Shown here: piece by piece, positions 35,571 through 44,336 of the stretch | Position numbering within the stretch: the stretch's first letter is position 1 | How the letters are laid out: each line of letters begins with the position of its first letter | DNA from: UBA4742 sp963773335 | GTDB taxonomy: Bacteria > Actinomycetota > Acidimicrobiia > Acidimicrobiales > Acidimicrobilacustridaceae | Assembly (NCBI GenBank): GCA_963773335.1 | Contig: CAVZAT010000007.1 | Location: 248,001 to 312,000 of the forward strand | Length of the DNA: 64,000 nucleotides | Reading direction: 5' to 3' | The notes under the pieces: model-generated | Told to the model about the DNA's origin: nothing | What the model saw: only the letters and a program-made list of their open reading frames with translations | Databases searched by the model: none | Position numbers and translations under genes: made by a program

Positions 35571-35646
35571 GGCCGGTCGGCGAGCCTCCCTGCGGGCGGC
35601 TTCGCCGTCACGGGCGTGTCACGTGGCGAGCGGCTTCGTCGTTCGC
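35571..35646 (+). repeat. Convergent-gene intergenic repeat, copy A
   Basis: Begins GGTCGGCGAGCCTCCCT, then a GGGCGGCTTCGCC hairpin core, CGGGCGTGTCACG and AGCGGCTTCG. It lies between the converging ABC-F and lnt stop codons. It aligns with copy B (minus strand, 47934-48012) and copy C (56379-56450). Confidence 0.7.
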
Positions 35647-35670
35647 CGTCGGTGTCGCCGGGACCGTCGC

Positions 35671-37228
35671 TCAGACGGCCCAGGCGCCGGCCACCGCCAG
35701 CAGCGACAGCACCAGCACGGGCCAGGGCCCCACGTCAGTGGCCCAGGTCTGGCCCTGGCGCCGTTCGATGGTCTGGGTCAGCACCCGAGCCTGGCTGATG
35801 GCCGTGCGCTGGGTGACCTGACCCGTCGGGGTGACGATGGCCGAGAACCCGGTGGGGGCGGCCTGCAGCGTCCAGCGTCCGGTCTCGATGGCCCGCAGCC
35901 GCGATGACGCGAGCTGCTGGCTCTGGAGGATGTCGAGCCAATACGACGAGCCGTTGGTCGGGTTCAGGAGCACCTCGCCGCCGTGGCCGATGGCGTCGCG
36001 GGCCCGGTCGGGGAAGAACACCTCCCAGGAGATGACCACCCCCATGGTGCCGACCCGGGTGTGCAGCACCGCCGGCTTGGTGCCGGCGATGGCGTCCTGG
36101 CTGGGCAGGCCCGAGTTGGGACCGGCCAGCTTCTCGATCAACCCGCGGAAGGGCACGTACTCGCCGAAGGGTACGCGCCGCACCTTGTCGTAGCGGTCGC
36201 CCTCGGAGCCGTCGGGGTTGAACACGATCGAGGCGTTGCGGAACTTGGTGGGGCTCACGGTCTCGGTCACCCCGACCACGAGGGTGGTGTGCAGCCGGCG
36301 GGCCAGGCGCACGATCTCATCGCGGTAGTGCGGGTTCTGGGCCAGCGTGCCCTCCAGGCCCACCACGTCCTCGGGCCACAGGACCAGGTCGACCGGGCCC
36401 TTGATGGTTTCGGTGGCCCGAACCTCTCGCTGGAACACGACCCAGTTGTCGGTGTCGGCCGCCCGGGTGTGCTGGGGACCGCCACCCTGCACCACCGCCA
36501 CCCGCAGGTGGCCGACCACGTGACCCCGCGGTGCCAGGTCGGCCAGCCGCGGTCACCGCCACCAACCCGGCCAGCACACCGACGGCTGTTCCCCACCGAT
36601 GCTCCCAGGCCGCGGAGAGGGCCACGCCGCCCAGCACCACCAACGCCACCGTGAGGTAGGAGCCCAGCAGCCGGGCGGTCTGGCCCAGGGGGGCGTCGGC
36701 CTGGCTCATGGCCAGAGTGGCCAGCGGCTCGCCCCCGAAGGGGAAGCGCCAGCGCGCCATCTCGGCCAGTGCGAACAGGGCGGGCAGCGCGAGCCAGCGG
36801 GCCCGCCCGGGTGGGCACAGCGCGCCGGCCACCGCGAAGTAGGCGGAGAAGATGGCGCAGGCCAACACGAAGCCGGGGGCGGTGAAGTCCCACATCCAGA
36901 ACATGCCCGGGACCAGCCACGCGAAGGCCACCAGCCACGTGCGCCGCAACCGCCGTCGCCAGCCGTGCCCGGCGATGAGCCGGTCGAGCAGGGCCACGCC
37001 CACCAAGGCCAGCGGCCACCAGCCCCACGGGGGGATGGCGGCGGCGATGCAGAGGCCGGCCAGCACGGCCCGGCCGGCCACCGCCCAGCCCGCCCGGGTG
37101 GGCGCGTGCATCCGCCGCCGACTCCTCGACGCCGGCTCAGTGGCGCTGGCCGCTCGGGGCGCGCCGGGCGCTCCGGTGGCATCGGTCCGAACATTGGACC
37201 GGGCGGGGGGTTGAGCGGGCCGGAACAT
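35671..37228 (-). CDS. lnt: Apolipoprotein N-acyltransferase, one frameshift, catalytic Cys replaced by Ser
   Basis: About 518 residues after discounting one base near 36540 (1558 nt minus 1 is 519 codons). The N-terminal half has five or six TM helices (AVAGRAVLAGLCIAAAIPPWGWWPLALVG, WLVPGMFWMWDFTAPGF, MARWRFPFGGEPLATLAMSQ). The C-terminal nitrilase domain starts HLRVAVVQGG. The catalytic Glu is in VLWPEDVV and the Lys in YDKVRRVPFGEYVPFR. The third residue, normally Cys in a CxE context, is Ser here: VVISWEVFFPDRA (Ser codon 36028-36030). The family N-acylates lipoproteins at the outer membrane face. The substitution may be natural in this lineage. Confidence 0.87.
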
Positions 37229-37284
37229 CGGGCGCCATCCTTCCCGATGAAGCTGTCCCGGGGGGACCGGTAGGGTGCGCGGCC

Positions 37285-38127
37285 ATGGCTGACGAGCGAC
37301 CTGGACCGGCTGCCCTCGACATGTTCGCGCCCGGTCTGTTCGAGGGGCGGGTGGCCCTGGTCACCGGCGCTGGCTCCGGGATCGGTCGTACCACGGCCCT
37401 GGCCTTCGCCCGCTACGGGGCGTCGCTGGTGCTGGCGGGTCGCACCCGCCAGACCCTGGAGGAGACCGCGGCATCGTCAGCCACCCCCACGCTGGTGGTA
37501 CCTACCGACATCCGCGTCCCCGAGCAGGTGGACGGTCTGCGCGCCGCGGCCTACGAGCGCTTCGGTCAGGTCGACTTCCTGATCAACAACGCCGGGGGCC
37601 AGTTCCCGGCCCGGCCCACCCAGATATCCGACAACGGCTGGCGGGCGGTGGTCGACCTCAACCTGAACGGCACCTGGAACATGGTCAGCCGCTTCATGGA
37701 ACCCATGGTGGCGGCCGGCCGGGGCTCGATCGTCAACATGGTGCACATCTTCTCGTTCGACCGTGGCGCGCCCTGGTTCGTCCACTCGGGGGCGGCCCGG
37801 GCCGGTGTGGTCAGCATGACCCGGTCGATGGCGCCCTACCTCGGGTACCACGGGGTGACCATCAACGCCGTCGCTCCCGGCACCATCGCCACGCCCGGGA
37901 TGCACGCCAAGGAGGTGGGCCAGTTGGGCTACAGCGAGGAGGAGTGGGCCGTGGAGTCCGAGGCGATCGGCCCGATGCGCCGCATGGGAACCGCCGAGGA
38001 GGTGGCGGCGCTGATCCTGTTCCTGTGCTCGCCCGGCGCCGGGTTCGTGAACGGCGCGGCCATCGTGGCCGACGGCTCAGAGTCCCAGTCCAACTGGCCC
38101 CGCTTCTTCGCCCGCGGCGAGATCTGA
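37285..38127 (+). CDS. Short-chain dehydrogenase/reductase (SDR) with atypical active site
   Basis: A 280-residue Rossmann SDR. The cofactor loop is ALVTGAGSGIGRTTALAFARYG and the structural NNAG motif is in DFLINNAGGQF. The usual Tyr-x-x-x-Lys is replaced: the segment reads WFVHSGAARAGVVSMTRSMA, with Ser where Tyr is expected and Arg for Lys. This pattern recalls 2,4-dienoyl-CoA reductase-like and citronellol-type SDRs. VAPGTIATPGM follows as usual. It probably reduces an enoyl or carbonyl thioester or terpenoid using NADPH. It ends 22 bases before the convergent sortase stop. Confidence 0.87.
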   Translation: MADERPGPAALDMFAPGLFEGRVALVTGAGSGIGRTTALAFARYGASLVLAGRTRQTLEETAASSATPTLVVPTDIRVPEQVDGLRAAAYERFGQVDFLINNAGGQFPARPTQISDNGWRAVVDLNLNGTWNMVSRFMEPMVAAGRGSIVNMVHIFSFDRGAPWFVHSGAARAGVVSMTRSMAPYLGYHGVTINAVAPGTIATPGMHAKEVGQLGYSEEEWAVESEAIGPMRRMGTAEEVAALILFLCSPGAGFVNGAAIVADGSESQSNWPRFFARGEI

Positions 38128-38148
38128 GTCCGCTTGCCGGCCACTGGG

Positions 38149-39019
38149 CTAAGGAGACAGCGGGTCGACCCGCATCGGTGAGGACGTGGCCGCCGGCCTG
38201 GGTGCCGCTGTCGAGGGGTGGCAAGGCCGTGTCGGGGTCGGTCGGCTGGCCGGCGGCGTCGAGCAGGCGCAGCTTGGCCACGATCCGCTCGGTGGCCTGG
38301 CCCGGGGGATGGCAGGCGAACAGGGTGGCGGTGTGGGCGTCGCTCTGGGCGGCGATGTCCACCGCGTTGGCCGGCACGATCACCACGCCTCGGGTGGCGT
38401 AGGTCCAGGTGACGCCCTCCACCGCGAACTCGACGGGATCCCCCGGTTGCAGCTGCTCGAGGTGGCGGAACGGCTTGGTGTAGGTCGTGCGGTGACCGGC
38501 CACCACCAGGTTGCCCAGCTGTCCCGGCCAGGCGGTGGCCGGCCAGTGGCTGGGGCCCCGGTTGATGTCGGCCAGGGCCATGCCCTCCTGCACGTCGGCC
38601 ACCAGCCCGATGCGGGCGATGGTGATGGTGCCCAGGACGATCCCGCTGGCGGGGGCGTTCGGGTCGGGGAGGGGGTCGGGGATGGGCAGGGCGGGCTGGC
38701 TGTCGGTGCGAACCTGCAGGTGGCCGGGTCGTCGGCCAGATGGGGCCGCAGTCGTGGGACTGGCCGATCCCCAGTTCGACGATCGGTTCAGGTCCCAACC
38801 CACACCCGCCGCGCCCACCGCCGCGACCCCGACCCCGGCCAGCACCAGGAAGCGCCGGCGGCCCGGGCGGCCGTCCGCCGCCGGATCGTCGGTCAGCTCG
38901 TCGGGCGACTGGTCTGGTCCCGGCGCCACCGGGCCTCCGGCGCTCGGGTGACCCGTCGGATCGTGAGGCGCGGGCGGCGACGGGTCGGAGGCGGGCGAAG
39001 GGCTGTCTCCGTCGCCCAT
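38149..39019 (-). CDS. Class E sortase, frameshift near the 3' end
   Basis: A membrane-anchored transpeptidase. A Pro-rich cytoplasmic lead is followed by one TM helix (RRFLVLAGVGVAAVGAAGVGW, about residues 54-75) and the sortase beta-barrel. Catalytic residues visible are His in NLVVAGHRTTY, Cys in TATLFACHPPGQ and Arg in ATERIVAKLRL. Read literally, the frame continues antisense to the SDR gene. With one base removed it ends at the TAG at 38149, giving 289 residues and clean convergence. Class E sortases attach LAxTG proteins to peptidoglycan. Its ATG follows the map stop by four bases, ending the heme-map operon. Confidence 0.85.
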
Positions 39020-39023
39020 GGGA

Positions 39024-40043
39024 TCAGAGGTCGGCGGCCTGGTCGGCGGCGCAGCGTCCGTCGGCGGTGACGGTCAGCAGCTCGACGCCGTCGTCGGTGA
39101 CCACCATCGTGTGCTCGAACTGCGCGCTGCGGCTGCCGTCACGGGTCACCGCGGTCCAACCGTCGTCCCACACCCACAGCTCGGGGGATCCCAGCGTGAT
39201 CATGGGCTCGATGGTGAAGGTCATCCCCGGTTCGAGCACGGTGTCGGCCCGCTCGTCGAAGTAGTGCAGGATCTGCAGCCCACCGTGGAACTGCTCGCCG
39301 ATCCCGTGGCCGATGAACTCGCGCACCACTCCCAACCCGCAGGCGGTGGCGTGGTCCTCGATGGCCCGCCCGATGTCGTACAGGTGGGCGCCGGGGGTGA
39401 CCGCGGCGATGCCCTTGTACATGGCGGTGCGGGTCTCGCGCACCAGCCGGCGCGACTCGTCGTCGACCTCGCCCACCAGGAAGGTGGCGTTGGTGTCGCC
39501 GTGGACCCCGTCGTGGAAGACGGTCACGTCGATGTTGACGATGTCGCCTTCGAGCAGCGGGCGGGCCTCGGGGATGCCGTGGCAGATGACCTCGTTGATC
39601 GACGTGCACACCGACTTGGGGAAGCCTCGGTAGTTCAGCGGGCTCGGATAGGAGTCCCGCGAGATCGTGGCCTCGTGGGTGATGGCGTCGAGCTCGTCGG
39701 TGGTGATGCCCGGTGCCACGGCTGCGCCGACCTCGAGCAGCACCTCGGCCGCGATGGCCCCCGACACCCGCATCCGTTCGATGATGTCGGGCGCCTGGAT
39801 GCTGCGTCCCCGACCCGGGGGCGGTTGGCCGGTGGCGGCGTACGGCGGGCGGCCGATGTCGGCGGGGACCGAGCGGCGCAGGCCGAGCCGAGCCGAGCGC
39901 GACGAGCTGCCCGACGCCGTGGCCGGGCGGGGCAGGGTCAGTTGCGTCGATCCGGTCGCGCCGGTCACGCCGGGGGTCGCAGCTCGGTCCTGGGAGCGGG
40001 GCGACTCGGTGACTCGGCCGCCACGTCGTTTGCGCTTGGTCAT
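39024..40043 (-). CDS. map: Methionine aminopeptidase, type I, with N-terminal extension
   Basis: A 339-residue enzyme that removes N-terminal Met from new proteins. The five metal ligands are all present: Asp in VNIDVTVF, Asp in HGDTNATFLVG, His in GHGIGEQFHG, Glu in TIEPMITLG and Glu in AQFEHTMVV. The catalytic core starts near residue 85 (IERMRVSGAIAAEVL). The first ~80 residues are basic and Pro/Ser-rich with Pro-x-x-Pro runs, as in the extended actinobacterial type Ic enzymes that may touch the ribosome. It lies between the esterase and the sortase in one transcript. Confidence 0.93.
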   Translation of the reverse strand: MTKRKRRGGRVTESPRSQDRAATPGVTGATGSTQLTLPRPATASGSSSRSARLGLRRSVPADIGRPPYAATGQPPPGRGRSIQAPDIIERMRVSGAIAAEVLLEVGAAVAPGITTDELDAITHEATISRDSYPSPLNYRGFPKSVCTSINEVICHGIPEARPLLEGDIVNIDVTVFHDGVHGDTNATFLVGEVDDESRRLVRETRTAMYKGIAAVTPGAHLYDIGRAIEDHATACGLGVVREFIGHGIGEQFHGGLQILHYFDERADTVLEPGMTFTIEPMITLGSPELWVWDDGWTAVTRDGSRSAQFEHTMVVTDDGVELLTVTADGRCAADQAADL

Positions 40044-40082
40044 ATCCCTCCAGTGTGCCGCGCCCGCGCCCGATCGGCTCGG

Positions 40083-40694
40083 TCAGGCCGACTGGTCCAG
40101 CCAGGTGGCCACCGCCTCGAGGGCGTCGGGCCCGACGGCGTGACCCCCGGGAAGCTCGACGTAGGACACCTCGACGCCGCCCCGTTCGAGCCAGCGGGCC
40201 GCCGACCGCCCCTGTTGCACCAGGACCACCTCGTCGGCGGCCGAGGCCACCACCAGCGCCCGGGAGCCGGCCGTCACCAGCGGCGAGGGGTCATAGGACA
40301 GCGACGGCGCGAACGGCAGCCAGCCGTTCACGCAGAACACCGCGGCCGGCACCGGGTACGGTTCGTCGGCGCCCTCGGGCTCCGACGCCGGGGCCAGGGC
40401 GCTGGCCAGGGCCACGGCCCCGCCCTGGGAGAAGCCACCGAGCACCGCCGGTGCCGGTGACCCGGCCGTCCCGAGGGCGGCCTGCACCTGGCGGACCGAC
40501 GCCCGCAGCTGCACCTCCACCGGGCCGTCGTCGTCGGTGGCGAACCACGCCGGTCCGCTGGGGAGCTCGAGCGGTCCGCGTGGCTCGATGAGGTGCCAGC
40601 GGGGATCGTCCGGCCCCACCACCCGGCGTCGTCCGGGAGGGTCCTCGTAGCCGTGGAGCACCACCAGGCGGCGCGGTCCCCCCTGGTGGCTCAC
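40083..40694 (-). CDS. Alpha/beta hydrolase, phospholipase/carboxylesterase family
   Basis: A 203-residue serine esterase. The elbow VLGGFSQGGAVALASAL carries the nucleophile, the acid is in VVASAADEVVLVQQG and the base His in VELPGGHAVGPDAL. The GTG at 40694 overlaps the hemY stop in a GTGA arrangement, which fixes the start and indicates coupling. Relatives hydrolyse short acyl esters, carboxylates or lysophospholipids. Its conserved-looking placement with heme genes suggests co-regulation, not a known step in heme synthesis. Confidence 0.82.
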   Translation of the reverse strand: MSHQGGPRRLVVLHGYEDPPGRRRVVGPDDPRWHLIEPRGPLELPSGPAWFATDDDGPVEVQLRASVRQVQAALGTAGSPAPAVLGGFSQGGAVALASALAPASEPEGADEPYPVPAAVFCVNGWLPFAPSLSYDPSPLVTAGSRALVVASAADEVVLVQQGRSAARWLERGGVEVSYVELPGGHAVGPDALEAVATWLDQSA

Positions 40695-42143
40695 GCGGCG
40701 CCGGGGGTCACGACGTCGGCCCACACGGCCCGGGCCGCGGCCCGGCCCTGCCCGACACAGGCCGGGATGCCGAGCCCGCTCAGCCCGGCGCCCGCCACCA
40801 CCAGGCCCACGTGCTCGGCTCGCCAACTCGGTCCTGCCAGGCTCTGGCCCGGTCCAGGTGGCCGACGGTGAACTGGGGCAGGGCCCGGGGCCAACGCGTG
40901 ACCCGAGTGGCCGTGGGGGTGCCCACCAGGTCCATGGTGGTGGCCAGATCGGCGATCACGGCGTCGACCAGGTCGGTGTCGTTCAGGCCGTCGGCCCGGG
41001 TGTCATCGGCGCGGCCCACCGAGGCCCGCAGCACGGCCGTGGTCGGGTCGGCCAGGTGCGCCCACTTGCTCGAGGCCCACGAGCAGGCGGTGATCAACAG
41101 GCCCTCGGGCTGGGCCACCAGGAAGCCGCTGCCGTCGAGCGGGCGGTCGATGCCGTCGAGGGGCACGGCCAGGGCCACCAGTGCCACCGAGGCGTAGTCG
41201 ACCTGGCCCATCTGCTCGGCCACGTCGGGCTGGATGGGCCCCAGCAGTTGGGCGCTGACGTCGAGTGGCGCGGTCAGGATCACGGCGTCCACGTCGAGCG
41301 GGGCGCCCTGGCCGGCCACGTGGATCTCGAAGCTGGTCCTGCCGGCGCCGACGATGGCCCGGCTCGCCCTGGGGGCGGATCTGGGTGACGGCCGCTCCCA
41401 GTGCCAGCTCGGCCCCGGCCACCTGCAGGGCGTCGACCAGGGCGTGGATCAGCCCCTCGGTGCCCGATGCCAGGCCGTAGAACACGGGAGCGTCGGGGTC
41501 GGTCGAGGCCTGGCGCTGGGCGGCCAGTCCTCCGATCAGGCTGTCGTGGTCGGCGCAGCGCGGCGGCGAAGGCGGGGGCCCCGGCGGCGACGCTCAGCTG
41601 GTCGGCGTTGCCGGCATGCACGCCGCTCAGCAGGGGGGCGACCAGGCGCTCGAACACCTCGTCGCCCACGCGGCGGCGCACCAGCTGGCCCACCGACTCG
41701 TCGTGGCCCGACCCGGTCGGTCCCTGGTCGGGGCCCATGGTCAGGTCCTGGGCGGCCCGTGCGACGCCGGCCGCCGACACGGCCCCGGAAGCGCCGAGCG
41801 CGCCGAGATCGGTCGGGACGCCGAGCACCAGGCCGTCGGGGAACGCCCGGAGCTGACCGAGGCTGTAGAGATGGGCCTGGCGGGTGGCCGGGGTGACCAG
41901 CTGGTCACCGAGGCCGAGCTGGCGGCACAGCTCGACCGCGTCGGGGACCCGGGCCAGGAAGGCGTCGGCTGCCTCGTCGACGGGTCGCCCGGCGAAGGGC
42001 GAGGTGCGGATCTTGCCACCGAACCGCTCGCCGGCCTCGAGCACCACCACCTCGATGTCGTCGTCGGCCAAGCCGGTGCCGTGCACCAGCTCGTAGGCCG
42101 CGCTCAGACCCGTCACCCCACCACCCACCACGGCGACCCGCAT
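40691..42143 (-). CDS. hemY: Protoporphyrinogen/coproporphyrinogen oxidase (HemY/CgoX), several frameshifts
   Basis: An FAD enzyme of about 482 residues. The N-terminus MRVAVVGGGVTGLSAAYELV is the FAD fold, and LEAGERFGGKIRTSPFAGRPVDEAADAFLARVP is the family continuation. GVHAGNADQLSVAAGAPAF, VFYGLASGTEGLIHALVDAL and VVAGAGLSGLGIPACVGQGR follow in successive frames. Net +1 shifts occur near 41556 and 41375, with a further frame change near 40845. In Gram-positives the enzyme oxidises coproporphyrinogen III to coproporphyrin III, feeding HemH and then HemQ. It overlaps hemH at its start and the esterase at its end. Confidence 0.87.
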
Positions 42144-42144
42144 C

Positions 42145-43095
42145 TCAGTCCTCCGTGCGTTCGTCGTCGGCCCGGCCTCCGCCTTCGAGGGCGGCGGCGA
42201 CGACCACGCCGGCCAAGGCATCCATGACGGTCGGATCGTCGTTGAGCGAGCGGGTGCGGGCGAAGGCCAGCCCGGCGTCGCGGGCCACCTCGGCGGCCTG
42301 GATGTCGAGGTCGTAGAGGACCTCGAGGTGATCGGACACGAACCCCTGGGGGCAGACGATGACGCCCTGGCTCCGTCCGGTCCGGCCCAGATCGCCGATG
42401 ACCTCCAGGACATCGGGGCCCCGCCAGGGCTCGGGGGTCCGGCCCGCGCTCTGCCAGGCGATGGCCCAGTCCGCCCAGGGACCGAGGCCCACCCGCTCGG
42501 CCACCGCGGTGGCGCTCGCGCGTAGCTGGTCGGGGTAGGGGTCGTCCACCAACGAGCGCTCGGGTAGGGAGTGGGCGGTGAACAGCACGTGGTGGTGTTC
42601 GGGCATGTCGGCTCGGACCTGGGCCAGGCTGGCGGCCAGGAAGTCGAGGTAGGCGGGCTCCAGGTGCCAGCTGTCGATGGCGGTCATGGCCAGCGCGGCC
42701 TGGGCCCCGGCGATGGCGGCCCGCGATTGGTACTCGCCCACGCTGGCCCGCGAGTAGTGGGGCGCCAGCACCAAACCGACCGCCCGGGTGATCCCCTGGT
42801 CGGCCAGCGTGGCCACGGCGTCCTCGATGAAGGGTGGTGCGTGCTTCTGGCCCAGCACCACGGTGAAGGCGCCGGGCCGTCGGGCTTCGAGGGCGTCGGC
42901 CAGCGCCCGGCGCTGAGCCTCGGTGCGCTCGGCCAACGGCGAGATCCCCCCGATGGATTGGTAGCGCCCGACCAGGTCGGCCAGTTGTTCGGCGCTGGGC
43001 GGTCGGCCCCGGCGGATGTCGGTGTAGTAGGCCTCGACCTCGCCCAGCGATGCCGGCGTGCCGTAGGCCATGACCACCACCCCGGTGCGGATCAT
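42145..43095 (-). CDS. hemH: Ferrochelatase (probably coproporphyrin ferrochelatase)
   Basis: A 316-residue class II chelatase that inserts iron into coproporphyrin III in actinobacteria. It starts MIRTGVVVMAYGTPASLGEVEAYYTDIRRGR. The metal-site His is in VLAPHYSRASVGEYQ, and SLPERSL and the C-terminal GFVSDHLEVLYDLDIQA with its Glu complete the active site. The typical actinobacterial [2Fe-2S] cluster is not obvious: only one Cys (VIVCPQGF) stands out. The ATG at 43095 overlaps the hemE stop (ATGA). Pathway order hemE-hemH-hemY is preserved. Confidence 0.93.
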   Translation of the reverse strand: MIRTGVVVMAYGTPASLGEVEAYYTDIRRGRPPSAEQLADLVGRYQSIGGISPLAERTEAQRRALADALEARRPGAFTVVLGQKHAPPFIEDAVATLADQGITRAVGLVLAPHYSRASVGEYQSRAAIAGAQAALAMTAIDSWHLEPAYLDFLAASLAQVRADMPEHHHVLFTAHSLPERSLVDDPYPDQLRASATAVAERVGLGPWADWAIAWQSAGRTPEPWRGPDVLEVIGDLGRTGRSQGVIVCPQGFVSDHLEVLYDLDIQAAEVARDAGLAFARTRSLNDDPTVMDALAGVVVAAALEGGGRADDERTED

Positions 43096-44180
43096 GGCCA
43101 CCCCGCGTCGTCCGGGCCCGGCGCGACCTCGTCCAGCGGTGGGCACCGGTGGACCAGCTCCACGATGCGCGCCAGGACGGCGGGGTCGGTGTCGGGCGTG
43201 ACGCCGTGGCCCAGGTTGAAGACGTGCCCGCCGCTATGGCGGGCGCCCTCGGCCACCACCCGCCTGACCTGTGGTTCGATCACCTCCCAGGGGGCGAAGC
43301 ACAGCGCCGGGTCGAGGTTGCCCTGCACGGCCCGGCCCGATCCCACCCGCCGGCCCGCCTCGTCGAGGGGCACCCGCCAGTCGACACCCACCACGTCGGC
43401 ACCCACCTCGGCCATCTGGCCCAGCAGCTCGCCGGTGTTGACCCCGAAGTGGATGCGGGGGACGTCCAGATCGGCCAGCCCGTCGAAGATGCGGGCGCTG
43501 TGGGGCGCCACGAACTGCTGGTAGTCGGCCCGGCTCAGGTCACCCACCCAGCTGTCGAAGAGCTGGACGGCCCGGGCGCCGGCGATGACCTGGCTGCGCA
43601 GCGAGGCGATGGCCAGGTCCGACAGGCGCTCCAGCAGGGCGTGCCACAGCTCGGGCTGACCGTGCATGAGCGCCTTGGTGCGGGCGTAGGTGCGCGACGG
43701 GCGACCCTCCACCAGGTAGCTGGCGACGGTGAAGGGTGCCCCGGCGAAGCCGATCAGGGGTACGTGCAACTCGCCGACCAGGATGCGGATGGTCTCCAGC
43801 ACGTAAGCCGTGTCCACCTCGGGTTCGAGGGGACGGATGCGGGCCAGGTCCGCCGCGCCGGCGAACGGTCGATCGACCACGGGGCCGACGCCCGGGGCGA
43901 TGTCCACCCCGAAGCCGATGGCCGAGACGGGCACCACGATGTCGCTGTAGAGGATGGCGGCGTCCACGCCGTAGCGTCGTACCGGCTGCAGGGTGATCTC
44001 CGCGGCCAGCTCGGGCTTGGCGATGGCGTCGAGGATGGTGCCCTCGCCCCGAAGGGCCCGGTACTCGGGCAGGGACCGACCGGCCTGGCGCATGAACCAC
44101 ACGGGGACGTGCCCGTCGGCTCGATCCGGGTCGGCGGGCGACCCACGACAAGCGCGCAGGAAGGCGGAGTCGGTCACCAC
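43092..44180 (-). CDS. hemE: Uroporphyrinogen decarboxylase
   Basis: A 362-residue TIM-barrel enzyme that converts uroporphyrinogen III to coproporphyrinogen III. The N-terminal signature PVWFMRQAGRSLPEYRALR includes the substrate-binding Arg pair. Asp is in AAILYSDIVVPVSAIGF and GFAGAPFTVASYLVEG follows. WRVPLDEAGRRVG and GGHVFNLGHGVTPDTDPAV complete the motifs. It is the first gene of the leftward heme operon. Its upstream region contains the 21-bp tandem repeat shared with the divergent small gene. Confidence 0.95.
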   Translation of the reverse strand: MVTDSAFLRACRGSPADPDRADGHVPVWFMRQAGRSLPEYRALRGEGTILDAIAKPELAAEITLQPVRRYGVDAAILYSDIVVPVSAIGFGVDIAPGVGPVVDRPFAGAADLARIRPLEPEVDTAYVLETIRILVGELHVPLIGFAGAPFTVASYLVEGRPSRTYARTKALMHGQPELWHALLERLSDLAIASLRSQVIAGARAVQLFDSWVGDLSRADYQQFVAPHSARIFDGLADLDVPRIHFGVNTGELLGQMAEVGADVVGVDWRVPLDEAGRRVGSGRAVQGNLDPALCFAPWEVIEPQVRRVVAEGARHSGGHVFNLGHGVTPDTDPAVLARIVELVHRCPPLDEVAPGPDDAGWP

Positions 44181-44230
44181 CCCACGCTAGACAGCCCGGG
44201 CCCGAGCTCCCCAACCCACCTCAGCTGCCC

Positions 44231-44336
44231 GGGCTCGGCCCGAACCGCGCCATGCTCGGCTCGAATGGCGGGATGCTCGGCTCGAATGGCGCGGATGCTC
44301 GGCTCGAATGGCGCGATGCTCGGCTTGAATGGCGGG
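44231..44336. repeat. 21-22 bp tandem repeat carrying repeated ATG codons
   Basis: Four near-identical units start at 44252, 44273, 44295 and 44316, each ATGCTCGGCTCGAATGGC plus three or four bases. A diverged unit precedes them at 44231. The start codon at 44337 falls exactly at the next period. One 22-bp unit (44273) breaks frame; the ATGs at 44295, 44316 and 44337 are in frame with the small gene. It fills the divergent hemE/small-gene promoter region. Confidence 0.85.

Noticed and set aside
37862..38148. Sortase C-terminus overlapping the SDR gene on the opposite strand
   Set aside because: The overlap translates as antisense of the SDR end. A +1 correction gives a stop at 38149 and non-overlapping convergent genes.
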